Position numbers and translations under genes: made by a program
Notes under the pieces: model-generated
What the model was told of the DNA's origin: nothing
Databases searched by the model: none
What the model saw: only the letters and a program-made list of their open reading frames with translations
In this document: piece by piece, positions 35,096 to 44,492 of the stretch
Layout: each line of letters begins with the position of its first letter
How positions within the stretch are numbered: position 1 is the first letter of the stretch
Assembly: GCF_001693485.1 (NCBI RefSeq)
Contig: NZ_MAXC01000046.1
Coordinates: forward strand, 392,884-456,883
Source: Bradyrhizobium sp. LMTR 3
Lineage (GTDB): Bacteria > Pseudomonadota > Alphaproteobacteria > Rhizobiales > Xanthobacteraceae
Reading direction: 5' to 3'
DNA: 64,000 nt

Positions 35096-36618
35096 TGAGC
35101 TTGTGGAAGCGTAGTCTTGCGGCCCGTTTCATCTGTTTCACGCTGCTGTCTTTAGTGCTGTCGCAAGCAATCGTGTTCTTCATTTCGTGGGATGAGCACG
35201 GGCAGGCGATTCGGAAGGCCGCGAAAGGCGAGATATTGAGCCGGTGCGCCTCGCTCGCCCGGGTCCTGGAGGCGATGCCTCCGGCGCTGCAGAGCGATAT
35301 CCTTAATGCCAGCAACACCAGTTCAGCGAGATATTGGATATCGACCAACGGTCTGAAGGATGCGTCCGCGTGGCGAGAGGAAGCATGGGAGCGCTTGGCG
35401 CAGCCATTGCCGCGCGTGACCTTTCCCGGCCACAGCGTGCCCGCCGAGGTGCGACCGGATTTCGCCCGAAACACTGCCAGCAGCAGCAGCGCCACCTCCT
35501 CACATTGGATCGACCTAAGGCCGGAAGCCTGGCCGCTGTCCCGACCAGCAAAATTTCTTTATCTCGATGACGCCACCGGCATGGGCTTGGCCGTTCAGTT
35601 GGCAAACGGCGCATGGCTGAACACAGCATTTGCCAAGCCCGCGCAAGATGGATTCTGGACCTCCAAATCCACCTTGGCACTCGGCCTCTCCGCGTTGTCG
35701 TTGTCGATCATTGCCGTATTCGCCGCTCGAGGCATCGCGCAACCATTGCGCCGCCTGGCGGTAGCGGCCGAAGCCTTCGGCCGTGGTCAGGAGATCGTAC
35801 CGCTGCCGGAAACCGGCCCCGACGATATCCGGCGCACCGCCGAGGCATTCAATCGCATGCAAGAGCGCCTACACCGTTTCGTCGACGACCGCACCAGAAT
35901 GCTGGCCGCCATCGGCCACGATCTGCGCACACCTCTGACCTCGCTCCGTTTGCGTGCGGAATTTGTGCCCGACGAGGACGTCCGCGAGAAAATGCTCTCC
36001 ACAATTAGCGAGATCCAGACGATGACAGAGGCGACTCTGGCATTCGCTCGCGAAGATGCAACCGCAGAAAGCACGCGGACCGTGGACCTCTCGGCTCTCG
36101 TGGAAAGTCTCTGCGATGATCTCGCTGAACTTGGTTATGACATCTCCTTTTCTGAAGGGCAGAAGATCAGCTATAGCTGCCGACCAGATGCACTGCGCCG
36201 TGCGTGCCGCAACCTCGTCGAAAATGCTATCCGGTATGGCGAGCGAGCGCGCGTCAGCGTGGAAAGGCAAGCGGATAGTGTCGAAATCACCGTTTCGGAC
36301 GACGGCCCCGGTATTCCAGACAGTGCCAAAGAGCAGGTTTTTACGCCGTTCTTCCGGATTGAGAATTCGCGGAACCGCGAAACAGGAGGCGTGGGTCTCG
36401 GCCTTTCCATTGCCCGGACCATTGTCCGCCACCACGGCGGCGATATCGTCTTGAGCAACAAGCAGAAGGGGCTACAGGCGACCATTAGCCTGCCAGCGCT
36501 GGACGGCGGGCCGCCGCCTCCCATCAGCCGCCCGGTCGCAGCAGCGAAGGACGTTACCAGCGCTCTCGAAAAGGCAGGGCCTTCGCCGGTGGCCACGCCA
36601 ACGGCTGCCATTCATTGA
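35092..36618 (+). CDS. Membrane sensor histidine kinase
   Basis: 508 aa. Two membrane helices (~12-32 and ~193-212) bound a ~160-residue periplasmic sensor. HAMP follows (ARGIAQPLRRLAVAAEAFGRG), then the H-box with His276 in AAIGHDLRTPLTSLR and the N, G1 and G2 ATP-binding boxes (NLVENAIRYG, DDGPGIP, GVGLGLSIAR). Starts inside the response-regulator stop (ATGATGA), so the two are translationally coupled. The C-terminus is a Pro/Ala tail. The stimulus is unknown. Confidence 0.94.
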   Translation: MMSLWKRSLAARFICFTLLSLVLSQAIVFFISWDEHGQAIRKAAKGEILSRCASLARVLEAMPPALQSDILNASNTSSARYWISTNGLKDASAWREEAWERLAQPLPRVTFPGHSVPAEVRPDFARNTASSSSATSSHWIDLRPEAWPLSRPAKFLYLDDATGMGLAVQLANGAWLNTAFAKPAQDGFWTSKSTLALGLSALSLSIIAVFAARGIAQPLRRLAVAAEAFGRGQEIVPLPETGPDDIRRTAEAFNRMQERLHRFVDDRTRMLAAIGHDLRTPLTSLRLRAEFVPDEDVREKMLSTISEIQTMTEATLAFAREDATAESTRTVDLSALVESLCDDLAELGYDISFSEGQKISYSCRPDALRRACRNLVENAIRYGERARVSVERQADSVEITVSDDGPGIPDSAKEQVFTPFFRIENSRNRETGGVGLGLSIARTIVRHHGGDIVLSNKQKGLQATISLPALDGGPPPPISRPVAAAKDVTSALEKAGPSPVATPTAAIH

Positions 36619-36763
36619 TCTGAGGTGACGCAAAGATAACTGACTTCGAAGGTCAAATTTGTGCAGCGCGTTGGTGGTGCGGCAGGCGGGTGCAATGGGG
36701 AACTCGCTACTCACGGATGAGTTTATTTCCGGGTTCACCAGACCTTCAATCCGGAGGGAAGCC

Positions 36764-37483
36764 ATGGAGCATCTCCGCTATCCGAACGAAACCGCCGAGT
36801 ACCGTGCTGCCAGAAACGCGCTTCTAGACGACGAGATCGCGCTTCGTGCCCACATTGAAGCCGTGGCAGCCAAGCGCCGCGCCTTGCCGCTCGGCGGCAA
36901 AGTACCGGAAGACTATGTATTCGAGCGGATCGGCAAGAATGCAGCGCCTGAGAAGGTCAGGATGTCCGAGCTGTTCGGTCCGCATGACACGCTCATTCTG
37001 TACAGCTTCATGTATGGACCCGAGCGGGAGCTGCCATGTCCCGGCTGCACGCACCTGCTTGATGGGCTCGACGGTGCGGCAAGACACATCGGTCAGCGAG
37101 CTGCACTTTACATCGTCGCGAAATCCCCAATCGCACGTCTCGCCGCGTGGGCTCATGAGCGCGGCTGGGATCATCTGTCGTTTGTGTCTACGGCGGGCAA
37201 TAGCTACGACGCGGATTATTTTGGCGACACGTCGAAGTTTCCCAAGGGCGTGCGTGCGCAGCATCGCGTTCCGGACGGCGAGAACTGGGACGAAACGATC
37301 TTCAACGTGTTCAAGAAGAGTGGCGGCGCAATCCGTCACTTCTGGGGTTCAGAGATGAGCTTCGCACCAACCGAACCCAATCAACATCATCGCGCCGGAG
37401 ATCAGGTCGACCCCGTGTGGGGTCTGCTCGATATGACGCCCGAAGGGCGTGGAGACTTTTTCCCCAAGGTAAAGTACGATTGA
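36764..37483 (+). CDS. DUF899 thioredoxin-like protein
   Basis: 239 aa from ATG at 36764 with GGAGGGA upstream. DUF899 motifs: YRAARNALLDDEIALRAHIEAVAAKRRALP, then LYSFMYGPERELPCPGCTHLLDG and HFWGSEM near the end. The fold is thioredoxin-like, and the CPGC pair could be redox active. The reaction is unknown. Confidence 0.88.
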   Translation: MEHLRYPNETAEYRAARNALLDDEIALRAHIEAVAAKRRALPLGGKVPEDYVFERIGKNAAPEKVRMSELFGPHDTLILYSFMYGPERELPCPGCTHLLDGLDGAARHIGQRAALYIVAKSPIARLAAWAHERGWDHLSFVSTAGNSYDADYFGDTSKFPKGVRAQHRVPDGENWDETIFNVFKKSGGAIRHFWGSEMSFAPTEPNQHHRAGDQVDPVWGLLDMTPEGRGDFFPKVKYD

Positions 37484-37521
37484 CCCTTGGATCGACGGTG
37501 AGTGACCGAGGGAGCGGCACG

Positions 37522-38109
37522 ATGTCGGCGGCACCAGAAGTCAAGTCCGCAGGCGCGGACAACCGGGCAAGCGCGATCAGCACCATTGTGCTCGGCTTTG
37601 CGGCCGACCCGATGGCGCGTTTTGCCTGGCCCGATCCGTCCGTATACCTCAGAACAATGCCTCGGATGGTCAATGCTTTCGGCGGCCGTGCTTTCGAGCT
37701 TGGCACAGCCTACATCACCGAAGGGGCCCGTGCTGCCGCCCTATGGCTGCCACCAGGCGTCGAGCCGGACGAAGCAGAAATGGACGCCATCATGGAGGAG
37801 TCCCTGAGCCCGGAGATATCAGGGGATATCGGGGCCATCATGAAAGGAATGGCCGAACATCATCCGCATGAGCCGCATTGGTATCTGCCTCTTATCGCCG
37901 CCGATCCGAAATGGATCGGGCAGGGGCTCGGCTCGTTGCTGATGAAACATGCGCTTCGACGATGCGACGAGGAAGGCATCGCGGCCTACCTCGAAAGCTC
38001 GAACCCGCGTAACATTTCGCTCTATGAACGCCACGGCTTCAAGATCACCGGCAGAATCCAAAGCGGCTCTTCGCCAGTAGTGACGCCGATGCTGCGGCCG
38101 GCATCCTGA
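37522..38109 (+). CDS. GNAT-family N-acetyltransferase
   Basis: 195 aa from ATG at 37522 with GAGGGA upstream, 38 bp after the DUF899 gene. The acetyl-CoA loop motif A appears as WIGQGLGSLLMKHALRRCDEEG, followed by ESSNPRNISLYERHGFKITG (motif B). Acceptor unknown. Probably co-transcribed with the DUF899 gene. Confidence 0.92.
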   Translation: MSAAPEVKSAGADNRASAISTIVLGFAADPMARFAWPDPSVYLRTMPRMVNAFGGRAFELGTAYITEGARAAALWLPPGVEPDEAEMDAIMEESLSPEISGDIGAIMKGMAEHHPHEPHWYLPLIAADPKWIGQGLGSLLMKHALRRCDEEGIAAYLESSNPRNISLYERHGFKITGRIQSGSSPVVTPMLRPAS

Positions 38110-38348
38110 ACGTTCGACACGCTCGGGCAATCACCGTGCATCTCAGGAATAAGCGCACTCGCGCTATTCCCATTGGCGCGCTGCTGCCGTCCTTATTTCG
38201 CGGCTCGGAAAATGGCGGTTGCGGATACCATCATTCGGTCGGCCGGCCCCGAACGCCCGAATTTTGTTAAGTGCGCCAATCTGTCCCTCTTTCGCGCGTG
38301 GCAGAGGCCGAACGATGCGATACCCTCGTTGAAAAATCAGGGAGGGAT

Positions 38349-39338
38349 ATGCCAGTGAAATTCAATCGCCGTCACTTCATCGCCGCCGGTACGGCTGCCG
38401 CCGCAGCGCCTTTCCTCGTGCGTGGCGCCTCCGGGCAAGCCGCGTGGCCGTCGCGGAATATCCGCATGGTCTGCAGCTACCCGGCGGGCGGGCAGACGGA
38501 TCTGCTCGCGCGCGCCTTCGGCGACTACATTTCCAAGCAGGTCGGGCAGACGGTCGTCATCGAAAACAAGGCGGGCGCCTCCGGCTCGATCGGTGCGGCG
38601 GAAGTCGCGCGTGCGGCGCCGGATGGCCACACCATCCTGTGCTCGATTTCGACCACCTATGTGATGAACCGGGTCATGATGAAGAACCCCGGCTACGACA
38701 TGGACAGAGACCTGACGCTCGTCAGCATCATTCCGGGCGCCGGGCTGCTGCTGGTCGCGAGTCTCGCGTCCGGCGTCAAAACGCTGGACGATTTCGTCGC
38801 GTTCGCACGCAAGAAGGGCCAGGTGAACTTCGGCACCTATAGCGCGGGCTCGGCCCCTCACATGACGATCAACGAACTCAACAAGCAGTATGGCCTCAAG
38901 ATAGAACCGATCCACTACCGGGGCGAAGCGCCGATGTGGACGGGTCTGATGGACGGCACGCTTGACGTCGCGATGGGCAGCTACACGGCCGCTCAACCCG
39001 TCCTGCAAGGCAACCACGGCGTGGTGTTCGCGGTGCATTCGAAGAAGGTAGCTGCAATCCCGAGCGTCAAGACCCTTCCCGAACAAGGCGCGACATCGAA
39101 GTTCTTCACCGTGAGCGGCTTCACCGGCTGGGCATTGCCGAAGGCGACGCCGCAACCGATCGTCGATCGGCTCTCCGAACTCTGCGTGGCGGCCAATAGC
39201 GATCCAAAAGTGAAGGAAGTTCTCGCCACGTTCGTGCTCGAGCCGGCGCTTGGCGTCAAGGAAAGCAATGCTCTGTATCAGCGCGAATTGCCGACCTGGA
39301 TCGAGACCGCGCAGGCCCTCGGCCTGGAGCCGGCGTAG
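38349..39338 (+). CDS. Bug/TctC-family binding protein with Tat-type signal
   Basis: 329 aa from ATG at 38349 with GGAGGG upstream. The N-terminus FNRRHFIAAGTAAAAAPFLV is a plausible twin-arginine signal. The mature protein shows the Bug motifs NIRMVCSYPAGGQTDLLAR and NKAGASGSIGAAEVARAAPDG. It would bind a small organic acid in the periplasm. No membrane TctAB genes nearby. Confidence 0.93.
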   Translation: MPVKFNRRHFIAAGTAAAAAPFLVRGASGQAAWPSRNIRMVCSYPAGGQTDLLARAFGDYISKQVGQTVVIENKAGASGSIGAAEVARAAPDGHTILCSISTTYVMNRVMMKNPGYDMDRDLTLVSIIPGAGLLLVASLASGVKTLDDFVAFARKKGQVNFGTYSAGSAPHMTINELNKQYGLKIEPIHYRGEAPMWTGLMDGTLDVAMGSYTAAQPVLQGNHGVVFAVHSKKVAAIPSVKTLPEQGATSKFFTVSGFTGWALPKATPQPIVDRLSELCVAANSDPKVKEVLATFVLEPALGVKESNALYQRELPTWIETAQALGLEPA

Positions 39339-39393
39339 TGGAAGTAGGGTTAGCTAACCTACGGGCCTGTGTGAGGTGAGCACATCGGTTAGG

Positions 39394-39568
39394 CTCCCTC
39401 CCCCCCTTGCGGGGGAGGGTTGGGGAGAGGGGTATGCCCCGGGCGAGATGAGTCGATGTGCGCACCGCCTTCTCAATTCAATCTCGGTCGCCCGTTGTGA
39501 CGCCCACATCGAGAGAGCACGTCGTGCGGCACCCCTCTCCCTAACCCTCTCCCGCAAGGGGGGAGGGA
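39394..39568. repeat. Long inverted-repeat element, CCCTCTCCCGCAAGGGGG type
   Basis: Ends CTCCCTCCCCCCCTTGCGGG and its near-complement about 140 bp later pair over ~38 bp with a few mismatches. It fills most of the 320-bp gap between the Bug gene and the GDPD gene, whose transcripts converge here. Nothing coding is seen; short frames through it are accidental. Confidence 0.75.
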
Positions 39569-39658
39569 ACCCCGCCGCTGGTGCGTCCCTCACAGTATTG
39601 CAAGCAGTGGCCAATTAGACGCGCTGGTTTCGCTCCGCTCTACCGATCCTGCGCCCTC

Positions 39659-40906
39659 TCACTTCATCCCCGTACAACTCGCATAGAACGTCGTCGTCGC
39701 CGGCCAGTCCGAGAACATCCCGCGGATGCCGACCTGCTTGGCGAGCACGTCCAGCACCGTCAGCGTATCGCCGTCGCGGTCGATCGCGCTCCTGATCGAC
39801 TTGTGATAGAAGCCGCCGCCCTTGTGCAGCGGGCCGTCGCGTTCCAGCGACCAGCCGATCAGGTCGAGGCCGGCGGCCTTGGCGGCTTTGGCGTATTCGG
39901 ACGGAACGATTTCTTGTCTGTCGTTCAGCGTCAGCATGGTCCAGATCGGCGGGCCGAGGATCGCGACGCCTTGTGACTTCAATTCCGCCATCGACGGTTT
40001 CCACGTCTCCGGCTTATTGGGATCGAGACCCTGCTTTTCGTAGCGCTCTTCAAGATAGACCGCCTGTTTCGCGAATTCCGGTTCGGTCTTCACCCAGTGG
40101 AGCACGTCGGCGAGATTGAAGCTTTGCGCAAAGACATCGCTCGGCGGAATGCCGGCCTTCTTGTAGGCGTCCAGCATCTGCGAGGCGTATTTCTCCTGGG
40201 TGTAATCGCCGTCGAACGGCATCGGCACCTCGGGTGCCTTGAGCTCAGGCGTGAACTTGGCGGCGAGACTTTTGATCAGCGCGATGCTCTCGTCGTGCGT
40301 CATCAGCGTGCCCGAATTGGCGTAGAGGTCGGTGCGCCAGCGCGGCGTGCCGTTCTGATATTCCTCAGGCGTCTTCGCGTCGGGATTGAAGCCGTCCATT
40401 TTCGCGCGCAGCCGCCGGAATTCGGCGAGCGTGATGTCTGACGTGCAGCACTTTGCGGAGGCCTTCTTGCCGGTCGCGGAATCAGCCGGGCTGAAAGCTT
40501 GCGTACATTTTGCGGCAAGCTCCGGCACGGTCAGAATGTTGGTGGTGGTGTGCAGGTCGCACTGCGAATGGCGGCACACGAGCTGGCGGTCTTTCGTAAA
40601 CGTCACGTCGCATTCGATGATGCCGGCGCCCATCCGGGCGGCGGCGATATAGGACTCCCTGGTATGCTCGGGAAATTCCAGCGCGGCACCGCGGTGGCCG
40701 ATGGAAAAATCGGTCTTGCGAAACGGTCCGGTGCACTGGCTGAGTTGTTGCTTCAGCGGCCCGTTCTTCATCTTGTCGACGAGGTAGAACGGCCGTGGCC
40801 CGATCTGCGGCTCGCGCGGCAGCAGGATGTCCTCGGCCCCGGCGGGAACGATCGCGGTCAGCAGCCAGAGCGCTGAGAGGAGGGCGGAGCGATGGCGGAC
40901 GGGCAT
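39659..40906 (-). CDS. Periplasmic glycerophosphodiester phosphodiesterase
   Basis: 415 aa from ATG at 40906 (GAGGTG upstream), with a signal peptide ending PAGAE. GDPD catalytic pattern: DFSIGHRGAALEFPEHT (His71, Arg72), IIECDVTFTKD (Glu98, Asp100) and CRHSQCDL (His113). The protein is longer than the minimal ~250-aa GDPD domain because of an insertion between about 115 and 220 with several cysteines. It hydrolyses glycerophosphodiesters to glycerol-3-phosphate plus alcohol. Confidence 0.92.
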   Translation of the reverse strand: MPVRHRSALLSALWLLTAIVPAGAEDILLPREPQIGPRPFYLVDKMKNGPLKQQLSQCTGPFRKTDFSIGHRGAALEFPEHTRESYIAAARMGAGIIECDVTFTKDRQLVCRHSQCDLHTTTNILTVPELAAKCTQAFSPADSATGKKASAKCCTSDITLAEFRRLRAKMDGFNPDAKTPEEYQNGTPRWRTDLYANSGTLMTHDESIALIKSLAAKFTPELKAPEVPMPFDGDYTQEKYASQMLDAYKKAGIPPSDVFAQSFNLADVLHWVKTEPEFAKQAVYLEERYEKQGLDPNKPETWKPSMAELKSQGVAILGPPIWTMLTLNDRQEIVPSEYAKAAKAAGLDLIGWSLERDGPLHKGGGFYHKSIRSAIDRDGDTLTVLDVLAKQVGIRGMFSDWPATTTFYASCTGMK

Positions 40907-40981
40907 GGGTGGCACCTCGGATAACGCATTGCGCGCAGCCTTGATATCACGGAGCATGTGACAGTTGCATGTTGAAGGGAT

Positions 40982-41072
40982 GTAGGGTGGGCAAAGCGCA
41001 GCGTGCCCACCATCTCTCCAACAGCCGTGAAAGAAATGGTGGGCACGGCGCTGCGCGCCTTTGCCCACCCTA
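40982..41072. repeat. GTAGGGTGGGC palindromic repeat, copy 3
   Basis: 91-bp inverted unit (GTAGGGTGGGCAAAGCGCAG to GCCCACCCTAT) between divergent genes. It places a hairpin element in a promoter region, unlike copies 1 and 2. Confidence 0.85.
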
Positions 41073-41098
41073 TAAGAGATAAACGCAGGGAGAATGAA

Positions 41099-41413
41099 AT
41101 GCCCGCAGCCTTTTTCGTCGTCCGCGCCACCGTGACCGATCCGGCCAAGCGAGCGGCCTTCGACACCTGGTATTCGCGCGAGCATCTGCCGGATGCGATG
41201 AAATCGTTCGGCGCGGTGAAGGCGTGGCGCTACTGGAGCGCGACCGATCCATCGCTGCACGAGGCCATGTACCAGTTCACGGACCAGACCGCACTCGATC
41301 GCGCCATCGAAGGACCGGATATGAAGCGCCTGGTCGCCGATTTCAACCGCGATTGGCCCGACGTGACGCGGACGCGCGAGGTGCTGGTGCTGGCGGAAGA
41401 GCTTGTGGCGTGA
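41099..41413 (+). CDS. Small dimeric alpha/beta-barrel-like protein
   Basis: 104 aa from ATG at 41099 after GGGAG. FFVVRATVTDPAKRAAFDTWYSREHLPD and ALDRAIEGPDMKRLVADFNRDWPD look like a ferredoxin-like dimeric barrel, as in NIPSNAP or EthD-type proteins. Specific family not recognised. Confidence 0.75.
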   Translation: MPAAFFVVRATVTDPAKRAAFDTWYSREHLPDAMKSFGAVKAWRYWSATDPSLHEAMYQFTDQTALDRAIEGPDMKRLVADFNRDWPDVTRTREVLVLAEELVA

Positions 41414-41627
41414 GAGGGCGAAGCTTCAGCGAGGGCAATCGTTACACCTGCGCTCGACAGAGAAATGCCGCAGCAATGACGAAAGTTCCTCAGCGTACAA
41501 CGCCGCGCGGAGAATAAATTTACGTCGGCTTCGATTACGACAAAGCTGAACACGCAGTTCACCGCGCGTTCATCTCGGCACCTCGAAACTCTCTTTCTCG
41601 CACACAGCAAACGGAGGAAGGGATGTG

Positions 41628-41948
41628 ATGGAACGCCGCCACTTTCTGAAGCTCGCCTTTGGATTTGCCGCGGGCGGTGTCGCGCTCGCAGCGAGCGCGG
41701 AGGCCGCGCCGCTGATGCCGGCACCGCTCGCCGATGATGACAAATTGCCCGCCAACAAGGATGCGCAGCCCGCCGTCACGTCGCGCGATGAGGTCGATCG
41801 TCTCACACCTGAAGAAGTGGGCTGGGGCCGCGGCCGTCGTCGCGGCTGGGGCCGAAGGCATTGGGGCTGGCGCCGCAGGCACTGGGGCTGGCATCGCCGC
41901 CGTCGTTGGCGCCGCCGCTACTGGCGCCGTCGTCGTTACTACTGGTAA
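41628..41948 (+). CDS. Tat-signal protein with Arg/Trp/His-rich tail
   Basis: 106 aa from ATG at 41628, with GGAGGAAGGG upstream. The N-terminus ERRHFLKLAFGFAAGGVALA is a twin-arginine signal. After an acidic linker, the last ~42 residues are nearly all Arg, Trp, Gly, His and Tyr (for example GWGRRHWGWRRRHWGWHRRR). Such composition suits binding to anionic polymers or membranes. Known in related bacteria only as a hypothetical. An intrinsic terminator follows. Confidence 0.8.
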   Translation: MERRHFLKLAFGFAAGGVALAASAEAAPLMPAPLADDDKLPANKDAQPAVTSRDEVDRLTPEEVGWGRGRRRGWGRRHWGWRRRHWGWHRRRRWRRRYWRRRRYYW

Positions 41949-41979
41949 AACTTCGCCGCGGATTGTTTAGAGATGCAAT

Positions 41980-42008
41980 AAAAAAAGCCCCGCGCGAGCG
42001 GGGCTTTT
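41980..42008. terminator. Bidirectional intrinsic terminator
   Basis: AAAAGCCCCGC-GCGA-GCGGGGCTTTT: an 11-bp perfect stem with A-run before and T-run after. It lies between convergent genes (41628 + and 42026 -) and can serve both. Confidence 0.9.
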
Positions 42009-42025
42009 GTCATGCTTGGGAATTC

Positions 42026-42283
42026 TCAGTAAGCGCGGCAGCGTCCGTAGCGCCACACGGTGCCGTAGGGGCACACGCGGCCGGGCCGCACCACGACGGT
42101 CCGAGCTGGAGGCCGCACCACGACGACCGGGGCCGCCGGCCGAACAACGACGGCCCGGCGAATGGGCTGGCAACGGCCATAGGGGCCACGAGCCCAGCCG
42201 GGGCCGCATCCTTGGGCCGCTTCGGCGGCGCCAAAGCTGGCAACGGTGCCCAGGGCCAAAACTGCTGCGAAAAGGTACTTCAT
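42026..42283 (-). CDS. GCG/CRPN-type small secreted protein
   Basis: 85 aa from ATG at 42283 with GGGAG upstream and a signal peptide ending AAEAA-Q. The mature part starts GCGPGWARGPYGRCQPIRR, the prefix of the GCG_CRPN family. A valine/proline repeat follows (VVVRPAAPVVVVRPPARTVV) and then VCPYGTVWRYGRCRAY. Two paired cysteines may form disulfides. Function unknown. Confidence 0.8.
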   Translation of the reverse strand: MKYLFAAVLALGTVASFGAAEAAQGCGPGWARGPYGRCQPIRRAVVVRPAAPVVVVRPPARTVVVRPGRVCPYGTVWRYGRCRAY

Positions 42284-42395
42284 GTTTTCTCCCGTTCTTG
42301 GCCGCAAGGCGGCGCGTTCGCAACCTAGTCACGACACCTGAATGGAACATGAATGTCGTGATTTGCAGCGTCGTGATTTGTCACGTCGTGATTTG

Positions 42396-43421
42396 TCATG
42401 GGGCTACGGCCAAAAATCCGAGCACCAACTCATCATATTTCGCCTGCGCTTCCAAGAAGACCAGGTGTCCGGTGTTCGGAATCACCTCGGCCCGGCCGCG
42501 GGCCATCTTGGCGGCGAGCGCCTTGGCCAGCTCGGCGTTCTGCCCCATCTTCGGGCGCAGCGCCTCCGGCGCATTGGCTTTTCCCGGCGCGTTATGATCG
42601 TCGGCACCCATCACGAACAGCGTCGGCTGCGTGATCAGCGGGATCTCGTGCACGACAGGCTCGCGATAGATCATCTGGGCGGAACTGACGAACGCGCGCA
42701 GCCAGCGCAAATATTCGGCGCTGCCCTTGATGTTGAAGCGCGCATCGATGAAGGGCGTCACCTGTTCGGGCGGCAGTTTGAGGGCGTAGTTGGTTTCGAG
42801 CTGTTTGCGATAGGCGTCGGCTGTGAGTTTATCTTCGTTCTCCAAAATCTTTTCGGTCGGCGTCGGCGGGACATAGAGCCGGTAATCCTCCAGGCCGATC
42901 GGAGCGGTCAGCACCAGATGCGCGATCCGGCCGGGGTAGGCACGTGCGATCCGCACGGCGAGCATGCTGCCGAGCGAATGGGCTACGATGTCGGCCCTGG
43001 CGATTTGCAAGTGATCGAGCAACGCGATCGTGTTGCGCGCCAGCGTATCGAAATGCAAATCGCCTTGCGGCTTCGATGATTTTCCGAAGCCGATCTGGTC
43101 CGGCACGACCACGCGGTAACCCGCATCGCTCAAGGTCTTGATGACCGGCGCCCAGTAGCTCGATGGAAAATTACGGCCGTGCAGCAGCACCACGCTGCGT
43201 CCATTGGGCTGCGCGGGAGCTACGTCCATATAGGCCATCCGCACCGGCTCGCCGTCGTTGACCAGCGGCAGCAGATGGACCGGGTAGGGATAGGCAAAAC
43301 CTTCGAGTGCTATGCCGTAGGGTTCGCGCGTGGCCGGTCGTTCGGTTTCCGCCGCGGCCGCAGCCAATAACGGCATCGCGGAGAAGGCGACTGCAACAGC
43401 ACCGATGCATATCCGTCGCAT
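42396..43421 (-). CDS. Exported alpha/beta hydrolase
   Basis: 341 aa from ATG at 43421 with AGGAG upstream and a signal peptide ending AAAAA-E. The oxyanion motif is LLHGRNF, the nucleophile Ser149 is in VAHSLGSM, Asp is in VMGADDHN, and His is in PNTGHLVFLE. It belongs with haloperoxidase/epoxide-hydrolase-like enzymes of broad specificity. Confidence 0.9.
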   Translation of the reverse strand: MRRICIGAVAVAFSAMPLLAAAAAETERPATREPYGIALEGFAYPYPVHLLPLVNDGEPVRMAYMDVAPAQPNGRSVVLLHGRNFPSSYWAPVIKTLSDAGYRVVVPDQIGFGKSSKPQGDLHFDTLARNTIALLDHLQIARADIVAHSLGSMLAVRIARAYPGRIAHLVLTAPIGLEDYRLYVPPTPTEKILENEDKLTADAYRKQLETNYALKLPPEQVTPFIDARFNIKGSAEYLRWLRAFVSSAQMIYREPVVHEIPLITQPTLFVMGADDHNAPGKANAPEALRPKMGQNAELAKALAAKMARGRAEVIPNTGHLVFLEAQAKYDELVLGFLAVAP

Positions 43422-43570
43422 GCAAAACTCCTGTCCTCGAGACAGGGGCGTATTGGTGCCGACCTCGCGCGCTGTAAAGACTTTGCATTTCACGTTTTGG
43501 CGAGAGCACGAGTTAGTTAACCCTCAGAGGCATCACTTGGTTTGTGTGTACGTCCAAGACGTGCAAGCCA

Positions 43571-44275
43571 TCACGAACAAGCTTCGCTGCTCCCAAACAG
43601 CGCCGCGAACCGCTTTTCGCCGGTGCGGGTGAAGTTCACGACGCGGCTGCCGGGCGCAGGATCGCGCGCCGCCCAGTTCAGTTCGGTGAAGCGGTTCATC
43701 ACCGCTGCTCCCAGCGTGCCGGCGAGATGATGCCGCCGTTCGCTCCAGTCGAGACAGGCCTTGCAGACGGGCCGGCGCGGGTGAGCAAGCATATCTGCGT
43801 CGATCTGCAGCGCCTCGGCGATGAAGCGCTTGCCCTCGCCGGTGAGTTCGATCGCCTGTTTGGTTTGTCGGACCAGCTTTTGCTTTCGCATGCTGTCGAG
43901 CATCTGCACGCCGAGATCGCCGGCCAGATGATCGTAACAGATCCGGGCGCGGCGCAGCGCCGGCTCCTTCGGCCCGGTGCGCACGCGCGTGTGCCCGGCG
44001 CGCTCGGCAAGGCCCGCCAGCCCTTCGAGCACGCCCGCAACATCGGGGCCGGTGAGGCGGTAATAGCGATGACGGCCCTGCTTCTCCGGCTCGATCAGGC
44101 CGCCGGTCTCGAGCTTGGAAAGATGCGAACTCGCGGTCTGCGGCGTGATGCCGGCCTGGTGCGCCAGCTCGCTCGCGGTCAGCGCGCGGCCATCCATCAG
44201 CGCGGTCAGCATGTTGGCGCGGGCGGGATCGCCGACCAGGGAGGCGACCATGGCGATATCGGGACCTGCTTTCAT
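43571..44275 (-). CDS. ArsR-family regulator with C-terminal domain
   Basis: 234 aa. The N-terminal winged helix is ArsR-type (VGDPARANMLTALMDGRALTASELAHQAGITPQTASSHLSKLE). The remaining ~130 residues include CYDHLAGDLGVQMLDSM and VCKACLDWSERRHHLAG, whose Cys/His residues could bind metal or react with a ligand. Longer than the ~100-aa metal sensors. Targets unknown. Confidence 0.9.
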   Translation of the reverse strand: MKAGPDIAMVASLVGDPARANMLTALMDGRALTASELAHQAGITPQTASSHLSKLETGGLIEPEKQGRHRYYRLTGPDVAGVLEGLAGLAERAGHTRVRTGPKEPALRRARICYDHLAGDLGVQMLDSMRKQKLVRQTKQAIELTGEGKRFIAEALQIDADMLAHPRRPVCKACLDWSERRHHLAGTLGAAVMNRFTELNWAARDPAPGSRVVNFTRTGEKRFAALFGSSEACS

Positions 44276-44330
44276 AGTTCGATGATAGCCGAAGCATCAA
44301 TGACACGCAAGCGGGTAGTATCGCCTCGAA

Positions 44331-44472
44331 CGTCATTGCCTGCGACAAACGCGAAGCGTTTGCGCAAGGGAGCGCGCGCGATGACTTGTCCGCCGTAGCT
44401 TTAGCGAAGGCGGAAGCAATCCATTCCTCCGCTTGCGGCGCTATGGATTGCTTCGCTGCGCTCGCAATGACG
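44331..44472. repeat. Dispersed repeat, CGTCATTGCGAGCGCAG type
   Basis: The unit begins CGTCATTGCC and ends with GCTGCGCTCGCAATGACG. Inner arms GGAAGCAATCCAT and ATGGATTGCTTC pair. It resembles an intergenic repeat that I recall as frequent in Bradyrhizobium. No gene is seen in the gap. Confidence 0.7.
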
Positions 44473-44492
44473 GGGAAACACTGGAGAACAAC

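Noticed and set aside
39394..39568. Possible CRISPR-like structure
   Set aside because: One long inverted repeat, not regularly spaced direct repeats. No cas genes in the window.
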